From: Tellurirhabdus bombi
Lineage (GTDB): Bacteria; Bacteroidota; Bacteroidia; Cytophagales; Spirosomataceae
NCBI RefSeq assembly: GCF_021484805.1
Contig: NZ_CP090557.1
Location: 2,988,001 to 3,052,000, forward strand
Length of the DNA: 64,000 nucleotides
Direction of reading: 5' to 3'
The first letter of the stretch is position 1, and each line of letters opens with the position of its first letter. This document shows positions 9,172 to 17,810 of this stretch, in pieces. The translations under genes and the position numbers were made by a program. Under the pieces are notes generated by a model. It was not told the DNA's origin, made no database searches, and saw only the letters and a program-made list of their open reading frames with translations.

Positions 9172-10335
9172 ATGGAAACGCTAGTGGCTAAAAAAGCACC
9201 TCTTCGCGTGCTTTATGTTGAAAATAACGCCCATTTGGGCCTTGCTTTTGGCCAGAAATTTGGGTCAATGCTTGATATTACGGTTGTGCCCGATCAGGAA
9301 GAGGCTCTGGCTAGCTTGGAAGAGGGGTTGTCTCCTGACTTAATTCTGTTGAATGGAGAGTCGGGGGTTATCGAATTTCTGGAATTTCTGGATTCTGTTC
9401 CTCATTTCAGTGAGCTACCCGTTATTTTAATATCCGAATCGTTTAGGCCAGATTTATCCGCCAAACCGTTTAAAGGACACGTAATTGATGTGTTCCCGCC
9501 GAATTATTCGGAAGAGGCCTTGCGCACTCGTTTGGGATACATAATCCAGAAAAAACGATACCGGGAGGCGGAACGGCCCGCCCATAAATCAACGAAAATA
9601 CGAGTGCCGATTGGCAAGCGAATTTTTGACATCGTGGTTTCCTTTACGGCACTGGCTTTGCTATCACCCTTGTTACTGGTGGTGATTATTTTGATCAAGC
9701 TGGACTCAAAAGGACCGATTTTCTACGGTTCAAAACGGGTAGGAGCAGGGTACAAAATCTTCAGCATGTACAAATTCCGTACAATGCGAACCGATGCCGA
9801 CAAAATGCTGGCGGGTATGTCGTCGCAGAACATGTACAACAAGCCCGTTGAAGAGCCAACCAACGAACTGTGCGACGAGTGTAAGGTGATTGGTGCGTGC
9901 CAGCGTCTATTGTTTCTGGATAACCAGCAGATGTGCGAGAAAATCTACCACCGGAACCAGCAGGCCAAGGCGAAGTTCATGAAGTTTAAGGAAGATCCCC
10001 GCGTGACCCGGCTTGGAAAAATTCTCCGCAATACCAGCATTGACGAACTGCCTCAATTGTACAACATCCTGCGGGGTGATATGTCTTTCGTGGGCAACCG
10101 GCCTTTGCCGCCTTACGAGGCTGAAAAGCTGACGGCAACGGGCTACGCACGCCGGTTTGCGGCTCCTGCGGGCTTAACGGGTCTCTGGCAGGTAACGAAG
10201 CGAGGCAAAGCCAAAGTGTCGGATCTGGAGCGAATTCAGTTGGATGTGTTATACGCCAAGAAATATTCCTTCAAGACGGACCTTATCATCATGATCAAAA
10301 CGGTTAAGGCGCTGTTTCAGAAAGAGAACGTATGA
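9172..10335 (+). CDS. EPS-initiating sugar-phosphate transferase with N-terminal degenerate receiver domain
   Basis: A 387-residue two-part protein. Residues 10-125 fold-match a receiver domain (LRVLYVENNAHLG, SPDLILLN, ELPVILISES), but the phospho-Asp position is N61, the acidic pocket is E17-N18-N19, and the conserved Lys region reads IDVFPP. A bacterial sugar transferase (polyprenyl-phosphate sugar phosphotransferase) domain follows: one membrane segment near 151-175, KFRTM at 201-205, EDPRVTRLGK and DELPQLYNIL, ending with GLTGLWQV. It should load the first sugar phosphate onto undecaprenyl phosphate at the inner membrane. An insert at about 206-270 carries C234, C237, C243 and C255, possibly a metal site. 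Its stop overlaps the next ATG by 4 bp. Confidence 0.92.
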   Translation: METLVAKKAPLRVLYVENNAHLGLAFGQKFGSMLDITVVPDQEEALASLEEGLSPDLILLNGESGVIEFLEFLDSVPHFSELPVILISESFRPDLSAKPFKGHVIDVFPPNYSEEALRTRLGYIIQKKRYREAERPAHKSTKIRVPIGKRIFDIVVSFTALALLSPLLLVVIILIKLDSKGPIFYGSKRVGAGYKIFSMYKFRTMRTDADKMLAGMSSQNMYNKPVEEPTNELCDECKVIGACQRLLFLDNQQMCEKIYHRNQQAKAKFMKFKEDPRVTRLGKILRNTSIDELPQLYNILRGDMSFVGNRPLPPYEAEKLTATGYARRFAAPAGLTGLWQVTKRGKAKVSDLERIQLDVLYAKKYSFKTDLIIMIKTVKALFQKENV

Positions 10336-11264
10336 GTGTAAAACCGCTGGTTTCGCTGATTACCATAAATTACAACCAGGCGGAGGTAACCTGTGCCATG
10401 TTGGAATCAACCCGGCAGTTGACTTATCCGCATTTTGAAGTAATTGTCGTTGATAATGGCTCGCGGGAAGATCCAACGAAACTGATTCTCCAGGGAAATT
10501 ATCCGAACGTCAAGGTAATTGTCAGCGCGGAGAACCTGGGCTTTTCCGGGGGAAATAATCTGGGCATTCAGCACGCAAAAGGCGAGTACTACTTTCTGCT
10601 CAATAACGACACCATCGTCACGCCTGACTTGCTGGATCAGCTTCTGGCCCCCTTCGCCACAGATCCAGAAGTGGGAGTAACTTGTCCGAAAATCCGGTAT
10701 TTTGATCATCCGACCATCATTCAGTATGCGGGCTATCACCCGTTAAGCCGTTTTACGGGGCGCACCTGGGCCATTGGCTTAGGCGAAACCGATAACGGGC
10801 AATACGAGCAGTCGGGGCCGACGGCCTTCGCCCACGGAGCAGCTATGCTGGTAAAGCGAAGCGTACTGGATCGGGCCGGCTCACTAGATGATTCGTTTTT
10901 TCTGTATTACGAAGAACTGGATTGGTCGCTGCGCATTCGGCGGGCGGGCTTCAAGATCTATTACCAGGCCCAGGCATTAATCTACCACAAAGAGTCCATG
11001 AGCGTCGGGAAAATGAACGCCCTGAAGGTCTACTACCACACGCGGAACCGGATGCTGTTCATGCGGCGCAACGTGTCTGGTTTTACCCTGCTGGTTTTTT
11101 ATCTGTACTACTTTGTGTTTGCCCTGCCCAAGGCGGCGATTTTATACCTGGTACGTCGCCAGAAAGACTATTTGAAAGCACTGAAAGAGGCGGTTGTCTG
11201 GAATTTAAAGAACAAGGTTCCGGGTCCGGAGCACGTGTTACCGTCTATTGGTGCGAAATCCTAA
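10332..11264 (+). CDS. glycosyltransferase family 2 (rhamnosyltransferase-like)
   Basis: A 310-residue GT-A enzyme that likely adds a sugar to the lipid-linked EPS repeat unit. It opens with VSLITINYNQ and has VVDNGS, NLGFSGGNN and the metal-binding LLNNDT segment typical of WbbL-like GT2 enzymes. A hydrophobic region near 246-270 probably attaches it to the membrane. The start overlaps the sugar transferase stop (ATGA), indicating tight translational coupling. Donor and acceptor cannot be told from sequence. Confidence 0.9.
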   Translation: MSVKPLVSLITINYNQAEVTCAMLESTRQLTYPHFEVIVVDNGSREDPTKLILQGNYPNVKVIVSAENLGFSGGNNLGIQHAKGEYYFLLNNDTIVTPDLLDQLLAPFATDPEVGVTCPKIRYFDHPTIIQYAGYHPLSRFTGRTWAIGLGETDNGQYEQSGPTAFAHGAAMLVKRSVLDRAGSLDDSFFLYYEELDWSLRIRRAGFKIYYQAQALIYHKESMSVGKMNALKVYYHTRNRMLFMRRNVSGFTLLVFYLYYFVFALPKAAILYLVRRQKDYLKALKEAVVWNLKNKVPGPEHVLPSIGAKS

Positions 11265-11283
11265 TGTCTAGCGAGTATAATAA

Positions 11284-12519
11284 ATGAACTACATAGAGAT
11301 TATTCTGGTCGTTAGCGTTGCGCTTGTCGTCTATACCTATTTCGGATATGGTTTAGTCGTTTGGCTGCTCATTCGGCTGAAAGGAAAAAGGCCGGTGAAG
11401 CAGTTGGATGACAACTATTGGCCCGACGTGACGCTGGCCGTGCCCGCCTACAACGAATTATCCTGTTTGCCCGCTAAGGTCGAAAACTCGCTGGACCAGG
11501 ATTACCCGCGTGAACGCCTGCATTTGCTGTTCGTAACGGAAGGGTCCAATGATGGCTCCGATGAATACCTGCGCTCGCATTATGCGGGCGTGGTTGATGT
11601 GATGGGGGGCAGCGAGCGCCGGGGAAAAGTAGCGGCCATGAACCGGGCGATGGAGCATATTAAAACGCCTATTGTGATTTTTACGGATGCCAACACCCAG
11701 CTCAATACGGGTGCCGTGCGCGAACTGGTGAAGCATTTCCGGGACCCGGAAGTGGGCGCTGTTGCCGGCGAAAAACGAATCCTTACCAACGATAACGAAG
11801 CCGCCGCCGGGGCGGGCGAGGGGCTTTACTGGAAATATGAATCCTTGCTGAAACGCTGGGATGCCGAATTACACACGATTGTTGGTGCTGCCGGTGAGCT
11901 TTTTGCCGTTCGGACGAATTTATACGAGCCGGTGGAAACAGACACCATTCTGGACGATTTTATCATTTCGCTGCGGATTGCCGGACGTGGCTACCGGGTT
12001 GCCTACGAGCCGGATGCCTATGCACTGGAACGGCCTTCGTTCTCGATTCTGGATGAACAGAAGCGTAAAATTCGGATTGCGGCGGGCGGATTTCAGTCGA
12101 TTGTGCGGCTCAGTTATCTGCTCAATCCGTTCCGCTACGGCGTGCTTACCTTCGAATACGTATCACACCGTGTATTTCGTTGGGCAGTGGCTCCGTTGTG
12201 TCTGCCAATCATTTTTCTGGCCAATTGCCTGCTGGCGTTACAGGCTTTCACAGAACCTTCGGATCGGGGGAACGGCTGGGTAGCCTTACTGGTACTTCAG
12301 TGCCTTTTTTACGGGGCGGCCTGGGCGGGCTATTTGCTGGAGAAAAAGCAGCTTCGCTGGAAAGCCCTGTTTGTGCCTTTTTACTTTACGTTTATGAACG
12401 TTTGTGCCTTGGCCGGTTTGGTTCGCTACTTGCGGGGAGCACAGTCCGGTACGTGGGAAAAAGTGCGTCGGGCTGATGACGTAACGTTGAAGGCCACCCA
12501 GGAAAGCGCCCGAAAATAA
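11284..12519 (+). CDS. membrane-associated glycosyltransferase family 2
   Basis: A 411-residue GT2 enzyme with an N-terminal membrane helix (about 5-27), the GT-A core (AVPAYNE, TEGSNDGS, FTDANTQ) and acceptor-region motif EQKRKIRIA near 258-266, followed by about three C-terminal helices (about 300-390). This architecture is shared with processive or polysaccharide-type transferases such as poly-N-acetylglucosamine synthase-like enzymes, but the exact QxxRW box is not complete (KRKIR). It starts 19 bp after the previous gene in the EPS operon. Confidence 0.88.
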   Translation: MNYIEIILVVSVALVVYTYFGYGLVVWLLIRLKGKRPVKQLDDNYWPDVTLAVPAYNELSCLPAKVENSLDQDYPRERLHLLFVTEGSNDGSDEYLRSHYAGVVDVMGGSERRGKVAAMNRAMEHIKTPIVIFTDANTQLNTGAVRELVKHFRDPEVGAVAGEKRILTNDNEAAAGAGEGLYWKYESLLKRWDAELHTIVGAAGELFAVRTNLYEPVETDTILDDFIISLRIAGRGYRVAYEPDAYALERPSFSILDEQKRKIRIAAGGFQSIVRLSYLLNPFRYGVLTFEYVSHRVFRWAVAPLCLPIIFLANCLLALQAFTEPSDRGNGWVALLVLQCLFYGAAWAGYLLEKKQLRWKALFVPFYFTFMNVCALAGLVRYLRGAQSGTWEKVRRADDVTLKATQESARK

Positions 12520-12545
12520 GCAGTCACTTCTGTATTTGATTAGTT

Positions 12546-13418
12546 ATGGTTATTGGAAGAATTACATCGGGCTTGGGCAATCAGTTGTTTCAGTATGCAA
12601 TTGCCCGGCACCTATCTATACTCAATAAAGCCTCACTCTATTTTGATTTAAGCTATTACAAATATCAATACGAAACCGACACGCCCAGAGTCTTTAAGCT
12701 GCATAATTTTAAGATAGACTACAAATTACTTGATAATTCGCCGCTCTTATACGCTTCAAAAGCGACCAAATTATTCCCGGAAAGGACCCTGAAGCCCGTT
12801 TTTGAGCTGGTCAAAGAAAAGCATTTTCACGTCGATCCAGAGGTACTGAAGGCGCGGGCAAAGCTGCTAATTCTTGATGGCTTTTGGCAGTCCGAAAAGT
12901 ATTTCTCCCCGGCGGCGGCGATCATCCGGAAGGAACTGGTTTTTACGAACCAACCCGGCCCAGCCTTTGAGAAGTACAAAAACGAAATTGCCCGTTCAGC
13001 CAATCCGATTTCGATTCATATTCGGCGGGGCGATTACGTGAATAATGCTGAATTTAGCCAGTCTTTTGGCTTTATAGGAATCGATTATTACCACCAGGCG
13101 ATTAAGCTCATAAAGCGCCAATTCACGGATTTTCGTTTTTTTGTTTTCAGCGACGACCAGGAATGGACCGAGAAGAACTTCGATCTGTCTTCCGATACGG
13201 TTTTTGTTAAAAATATCGGCGAAAACAGCGATTTGGATGATTTGCATCTAATGAGCTTGTGTAAGCACCACGTTATTGCCAATAGTTCTTTTAGCTGGTG
13301 GGGCGCCTGGTTAAATGCTGATCCTAACAAAATGGTTATCACGCCTAAAAACTGGTTTAAGAACAAACCGGACTGGCATACTACCGATCTAATTCCTGAC
13401 TCCTGGCTCAGCGTGTAG
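12546..13418 (+). CDS. alpha-1,2-fucosyltransferase-like (GT11)
   Basis: A 290-residue GT11 enzyme. The diagnostic motif HIRRGDY lies at 158-164, with GLGNQLFQYA near the N-terminus (9-18) and SSFSWWGAWL near the C-terminus, all characteristic of bacterial FutC/WbiQ-like fucosyltransferases. It should transfer fucose from GDP-fucose in alpha-1,2 linkage to the EPS repeat. No GDP-fucose synthesis genes (gmd, fcl) are in the window. It is the last gene of the plus-strand run that begins at 8718. Confidence 0.9.
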   Translation: MVIGRITSGLGNQLFQYAIARHLSILNKASLYFDLSYYKYQYETDTPRVFKLHNFKIDYKLLDNSPLLYASKATKLFPERTLKPVFELVKEKHFHVDPEVLKARAKLLILDGFWQSEKYFSPAAAIIRKELVFTNQPGPAFEKYKNEIARSANPISIHIRRGDYVNNAEFSQSFGFIGIDYYHQAIKLIKRQFTDFRFFVFSDDQEWTEKNFDLSSDTVFVKNIGENSDLDDLHLMSLCKHHVIANSSFSWWGAWLNADPNKMVITPKNWFKNKPDWHTTDLIPDSWLSV

Positions 13419-13897
13419 TGCACCTGCTTTCTTGCTCTGTTGATTGAACAAAAATGGCTTAGAGAAGCCCAGGTGAAATGGTAAAATAATTTTGCGTTTT
13501 TCGCTTTTTCACCAAAATTACTCATCCATTAATTGATCCTCCTTTCTGAATTAATTAGTTACTACTTATTAGTAATAGTACATTACTAATATATTATTTT
13601 ATCAATAATAAACTATGAATTTTCATAATAAAGGCACAGTTTATTGTCTTTATTAAAGAATAAACCAATGTGCTGGTTTTAATATTTAACCCTCATTTGC
13701 CAGACATACGTACGGCTTAAATTGCTCAGAAATTAAATTTCAATAAAAAACTATTTATTAGGGGTTTATGCGTAGTGAAGCGATTGCTAATTGCGCTGAA
13801 TAGAGTAACTTGGAAGTAACTCCTTGGGTAAAATGGTAAAAATTTTTTGCGTAAAGGAGCGCTTTTATTCATATAAATAGATGCCTAATTCAGGACT
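13419..13897. other. AT-rich intergenic leader of the glycoside hydrolase gene
   Basis: A 479-bp non-coding stretch. It holds a near-direct repeat of 22 nt at 13476-13497 and 13831-13852 (19 of 22 positions match by eye), a 9-bp perfect inverted repeat at 13568-13576 / 13582-13590, and a TAnnTTTG match (taattttg) at 13487-13494. No ORF of note. It probably contains the hydrolase promoter and regulatory sites. Confidence 0.5.
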
Positions 13898-16800
13898 ATG
13901 ATGAAACAGTTACTACTGACTATCTTTTTACTTTCAGCTGCCTTGACGGGCTTTAGTCAAACCGAAGAGCGAATTAAATTCACTTCGATTACAGCAAGCG
14001 AAAACACCGGGCAGAATTATTCATCATGGTTGACTGACAACGTAGACAGTTTAGTACCCCAGGCTTGGGAGAACAACTTCAAATGGGTGGACGTAACGCT
14101 CCAGTTAGAAAAGAAAGCCAATATCGGCAGGCTCTCTTTGTATGACCACGAAGGCGTATTTACTGACAAACCTGCCGAGATTTACGCGTTAAACGGCAGC
14201 CAGCGTACTCTATTGGGTTCTTTCGAAGGCCCCGGCTATATGAATTGGGTCGAAATGCCACTCCCGCAGCCTGTAGTCGCAGAGGCAATTGTTGTACACA
14301 AGTACAGCAACAACATTCCACAAAAGATTAAAGCATTCGGACAGCCTGTACCCCAGCTGAATTATCGGTCTATTCTGGGTAAAATTGAAGCGGAAAGTTT
14401 CGATGCCATGCACGGAGTGCAGACCGAAAGTACAAGTGACAACGGAGGGGGGCTAAATGTTGCCTGGATTGATGACAACGACTGGATGGATTACAACGTC
14501 CACGTCCCGGCCACTGGCGTATATACATTCAAATACAGAATTGCCAACAGCTACGGTAACGGCAAAATTGAAGTTCAGACCACTAATGGAACGGTCTTGA
14601 GCAGCATTGATGTGCCACAAACGGGCGGCTGGCAGGGATGGACCACCATCAGCACCACGATTCCGTTGAGTGCGGGTGATCAGACCTTACGAATTTTTGC
14701 GAAAGCGGGTGCCTGGAATTTCAACTGGTTTGAAGTAGGAGGACCCGTTCCCTTGCCAGGAAAGATCGAAGCAGAAAATTATGCGTCAGCCAGTAATGTT
14801 CAGGCTGAAACGACCAGCGATGTCAGCGGTAACTTAAACCTGGGCTGGATTGACGACAACGACTGGATGGATTACAACGTTAATGTGGCAGAAACGGGCA
14901 CGTATACGTTTAATTTCCGAATTGCTAACAGTTATGGTAACGGTCGAATAGAGATTAGAACGGCAAACGGCACAGTGCTGGCAGGCGTAGATGTACCGCA
15001 GACTGGCGGCTGGCAGAGCTGGTCAACCATTAGTACAACAGCTACCTTGCAGCAGGGAAGTCAGATTTTGCGGCTGCATGCGGTAAGAGGAGACTGGAAT
15101 TTCAACTGGTTTGAGGCCGTCAAAACAGGCAGCACAACCAATCCACAACCACAACTCACGCAGGCCGTGCTTAGCTTCAACGCCTTGCCCGACAAAACCG
15201 TGGGTGACGCCGAATACGCACTGGTCGCGACGAGTAACAACACCCAAACGCCGATAACGTTTACCTCATCGAATGCAGGGATTGTAACCGTATCCAATGC
15301 GACAGGAAGCTGGAAAGCCAAGGTAATTGCTGCCGGAACGGCTAACATTGTTGCTTCGCAGGCGGGCAATACGCAATACCTGGAAGCGCAGGCTGTCACG
15401 AGAACCCAGGTGGTTCATGCCGCTGCTACGACACCGAATCCGCCTTCGTCAACGGTTGTGCTAGGCAGTAAAATTACCATTGATCCGAAACGTTGGTACC
15501 AGCTCAATAACGTAGCTAATGGCCTGGAAGGGTTGTTTGATGGCGTAACCAATGTGGATGTTAACACGGGTTGGGGGAAAGCACTCGAAAAATTTGACGC
15601 GTATTACCCGCTTCTGGAAGGCGAGTCAATGAGCATTCAGGGCGTGAAATTTTTCGACGGATCAGGCTCAATGGCCGATAAGCCAATGACTTTATCCGTT
15701 ATCACTGATCAGTGGCAACGCATTCCTATCGCGACGTTTACGGGTGAGCAGTATAACGGTTGGGTAGGTCCTGATCCGGCTCGTCAGGCCAATGGCGACG
15801 ATTTATTCAAACTCAATACGCCCATTACCAATGCTCGCTATTTGGTCATAACGACCTGGTGGGGATATCCAACGGAAATGGAGCTTTACGGAACCCACAC
15901 GCCATCGACTAAGCCAGTCACGGCTGTTCCGCAGAAAAACATCAAGTTAGAAGACATGTTTGGGGTTAATGCGTTCGAGTGGAATTTCGAAGATGGACGA
16001 AACCCGGCGGTTATTGATGAGTCGTTCCTGCAAGCCATGAAAAGTTTTACCGGAATTCGGCATTACATGGACTGGCAGAAACTGGAAGCAAACGAGGGAA
16101 AATACACGTATAACCCAACGCACAGCGGCGGCTGGAATTACGACGCCATTTACGAACGCTGCAAAGCGGAAGGCATTGAAGTACTGGCCTGTCTGAAAAC
16201 GTTACCCGACTGGTTGATGGCCACTTATCCTGCAAATGAGCGGGATTCGGAAAACGTACCGGTGCGTTACGGCAAGGATTTTTCCGACCCAGCCTCGTAC
16301 CTGGAGCAGGCAAAAGTCGGGTTTCAATACATGGCTCGGTATGGCAGTAACACAGCCGTTAACCCAGCTTTGCTTAGTGTGAACGGCAGCCAGCGGTGGA
16401 CGGGCGACGGAATCAATACCGTAAAAATTGGCCTGAACCTGATCAAATACATTGAGTGCGACAACGAGCGGGATAAGTGGTGGAAAGGCCGGAAAGGCTA
16501 CCAGACTGCCCGCGAATACGCAGCCAATATGTCGGCGTTTTACGATGGCCATAAAAATACCATGGGTCCGGGCGTCGGCGTGAAAAATGCAGATCCGAAC
16601 GTAAAAGTAGTGATGGCGGGAACGGCGCTGGCCAGTACGGATTATGTGAGGGGAATGATCGACTGGTGCAAAGAACACCGGGGTTACCGAGCCGATGGCA
16701 GCGTTAATTTGTGCTGGGATATCATCAATTACCACCTCTATTCCGATGACGCCAATTCGTCGCAGAGCGGTCAATCGAGCCGGGGAGTAGCGCCGGAAGT

Positions 16801-17719
16801 AGGCCCAGCGACCCGAATTGCTGACGAGTTCACGGAAGTGGCCCATCGGTATGGACAGGACATGCCGGTCTGGATTACGGAAACGGGTTATGACGTACAC
16901 CCAGGCAGCCCGATTAAAGCCATTGCCATTGGCAACCGTTCAGTTTTACAAACGCAGGCCGACTGGATTTTGCGGACGGCTTTGCTATATGCCCGTAAAA
17001 AGATTGAAAAAGTATTCTTTTACCAGACTTACGATGACAACGCAGCCAGCCCCGGTCAGTTTGCTTCTTCGGGCTTGCTAAACCCCGATCAAACCCGGAA
17101 GCCTGCCGCCGATTATCTCTATCAGGTCAACAAGGTTTTTGGTAAGTATACCTACAAGCAATCCCTGAATAGCAACCCTTTTGTGGATCGTTATGAACTG
17201 AACGGCCAATCGGCGTACGCTTTGTATGTGCCTGATGAAACAGGCCGTACCGCTACATACACGCTGGATTTAGGAAATGTGGCCCAGGCTCGGATCTATA
17301 CGCCCAAAGAAGGCCGCAATGACATGGAAGTGCGGATAGTCAACACAGTGCAGGGAAAAGTGACCTTAACGGTAACCGAAACGCCAATTTTCGTAACGGC
17401 TTCAACGGGCAGCAGCCGACTAAGCACAGCAGAAGCTAGCGTGGAAAGTGGCAAAACGTTGCACGAAGCGGTAGAGGTATATCCTAACCCAACGACGGAT
17501 TACATCATGGTACGCCTGAAAAACGAAAAGGCGGCGGATCTGGAAGTAAACCTTTTTGACGCTAATCGGGGTGGTATTCATAAGCAACTGACCATCAAGA
17601 AAACGGCGGGTTCAGTGGCTGAAAAAATGGATGTTTCGGCCTTGCCCGTAGGCGTTTATATTCTCGAAATCAAGCAAGGAAACGAACGCGCCTTCCGGAA
17701 GATCCTGAAAGGAAACTGA
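13898..17719 (+). CDS. secreted multimodular glycoside hydrolase with two CBM6 modules and T9SS sorting domain
   Basis: A 1273-residue exported enzyme. The signal peptide (about 1-20, ending TGFSQ) is followed by a discoidin-like region (25-155), CBM6 modules at about 162-283 and 289-408, an Ig-like module (about 420-508) and a second discoidin-like module (about 515-662). A TIM-barrel hydrolase of the clan GH-A type occupies about 680-1090; its likely acid/base Glu is in ECDNERDKW and the nucleophile in VWITETGYD. A type A T9SS sorting domain closes it (about 1195-1273: VYPNPTTDY, GVYILEI). The family (GH39/GH5/GH30-like) is uncertain. Placement in the EPS locus suggests it trims, releases or binds the polysaccharide. 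A strong terminator follows. Confidence 0.88.
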   Translation: MMKQLLLTIFLLSAALTGFSQTEERIKFTSITASENTGQNYSSWLTDNVDSLVPQAWENNFKWVDVTLQLEKKANIGRLSLYDHEGVFTDKPAEIYALNGSQRTLLGSFEGPGYMNWVEMPLPQPVVAEAIVVHKYSNNIPQKIKAFGQPVPQLNYRSILGKIEAESFDAMHGVQTESTSDNGGGLNVAWIDDNDWMDYNVHVPATGVYTFKYRIANSYGNGKIEVQTTNGTVLSSIDVPQTGGWQGWTTISTTIPLSAGDQTLRIFAKAGAWNFNWFEVGGPVPLPGKIEAENYASASNVQAETTSDVSGNLNLGWIDDNDWMDYNVNVAETGTYTFNFRIANSYGNGRIEIRTANGTVLAGVDVPQTGGWQSWSTISTTATLQQGSQILRLHAVRGDWNFNWFEAVKTGSTTNPQPQLTQAVLSFNALPDKTVGDAEYALVATSNNTQTPITFTSSNAGIVTVSNATGSWKAKVIAAGTANIVASQAGNTQYLEAQAVTRTQVVHAAATTPNPPSSTVVLGSKITIDPKRWYQLNNVANGLEGLFDGVTNVDVNTGWGKALEKFDAYYPLLEGESMSIQGVKFFDGSGSMADKPMTLSVITDQWQRIPIATFTGEQYNGWVGPDPARQANGDDLFKLNTPITNARYLVITTWWGYPTEMELYGTHTPSTKPVTAVPQKNIKLEDMFGVNAFEWNFEDGRNPAVIDESFLQAMKSFTGIRHYMDWQKLEANEGKYTYNPTHSGGWNYDAIYERCKAEGIEVLACLKTLPDWLMATYPANERDSENVPVRYGKDFSDPASYLEQAKVGFQYMARYGSNTAVNPALLSVNGSQRWTGDGINTVKIGLNLIKYIECDNERDKWWKGRKGYQTAREYAANMSAFYDGHKNTMGPGVGVKNADPNVKVVMAGTALASTDYVRGMIDWCKEHRGYRADGSVNLCWDIINYHLYSDDANSSQSGQSSRGVAPEVGPATRIADEFTEVAHRYGQDMPVWITETGYDVHPGSPIKAIAIGNRSVLQTQADWILRTALLYARKKIEKVFFYQTYDDNAASPGQFASSGLLNPDQTRKPAADYLYQVNKVFGKYTYKQSLNSNPFVDRYELNGQSAYALYVPDETGRTATYTLDLGNVAQARIYTPKEGRNDMEVRIVNTVQGKVTLTVTETPIFVTASTGSSRLSTAEASVESGKTLHEAVEVYPNPTTDYIMVRLKNEKAADLEVNLFDANRGGIHKQLTIKKTAGSVAEKMDVSALPVGVYILEIKQGNERAFRKILKGN
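14381..15119 (+). repeat. tandem duplication of the CBM6 module
   Basis: Two copies (about 14381-14741 and 14762-15119) lie 381 bp apart in the same frame within the hydrolase gene. Both encode the same landmarks (IDDNDWMDYNV, RIANSYGNG, VPQTGGWQ, WNFNWFE), and stretches are identical at the DNA level, which points to a fairly recent internal duplication or gene conversion. Confidence 0.85.
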
Positions 17720-17739
17720 TCGGAATTGAATAAAACAGG

Positions 17740-17794
17740 CTGGGGTTTAGACCGGGTGGTGGAGTACAACACCCGGTCTAAACCCCAGTTTTTT
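17740..17794 (+). terminator. strong intrinsic terminator after the hydrolase gene
   Basis: A perfect 19-bp stem (17740-17758 pairing with 17770-17788) with an 11-nt loop is followed by six T residues (17789-17794). It ends plus-strand transcription from the hydrolase and may also insulate the convergent glycosyltransferase block. Confidence 0.93.
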
Positions 17795-17810
17795 GTGCGT
17801 ATGGCTTTAT

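Noticed and set aside
16202-16900. A 232-codon open frame on the minus strand inside the hydrolase gene
   Set aside because: It lies wholly opposite a well-supported gene with clear domains and shows no recognisable motif; a shadow of GC-rich coding sequence.
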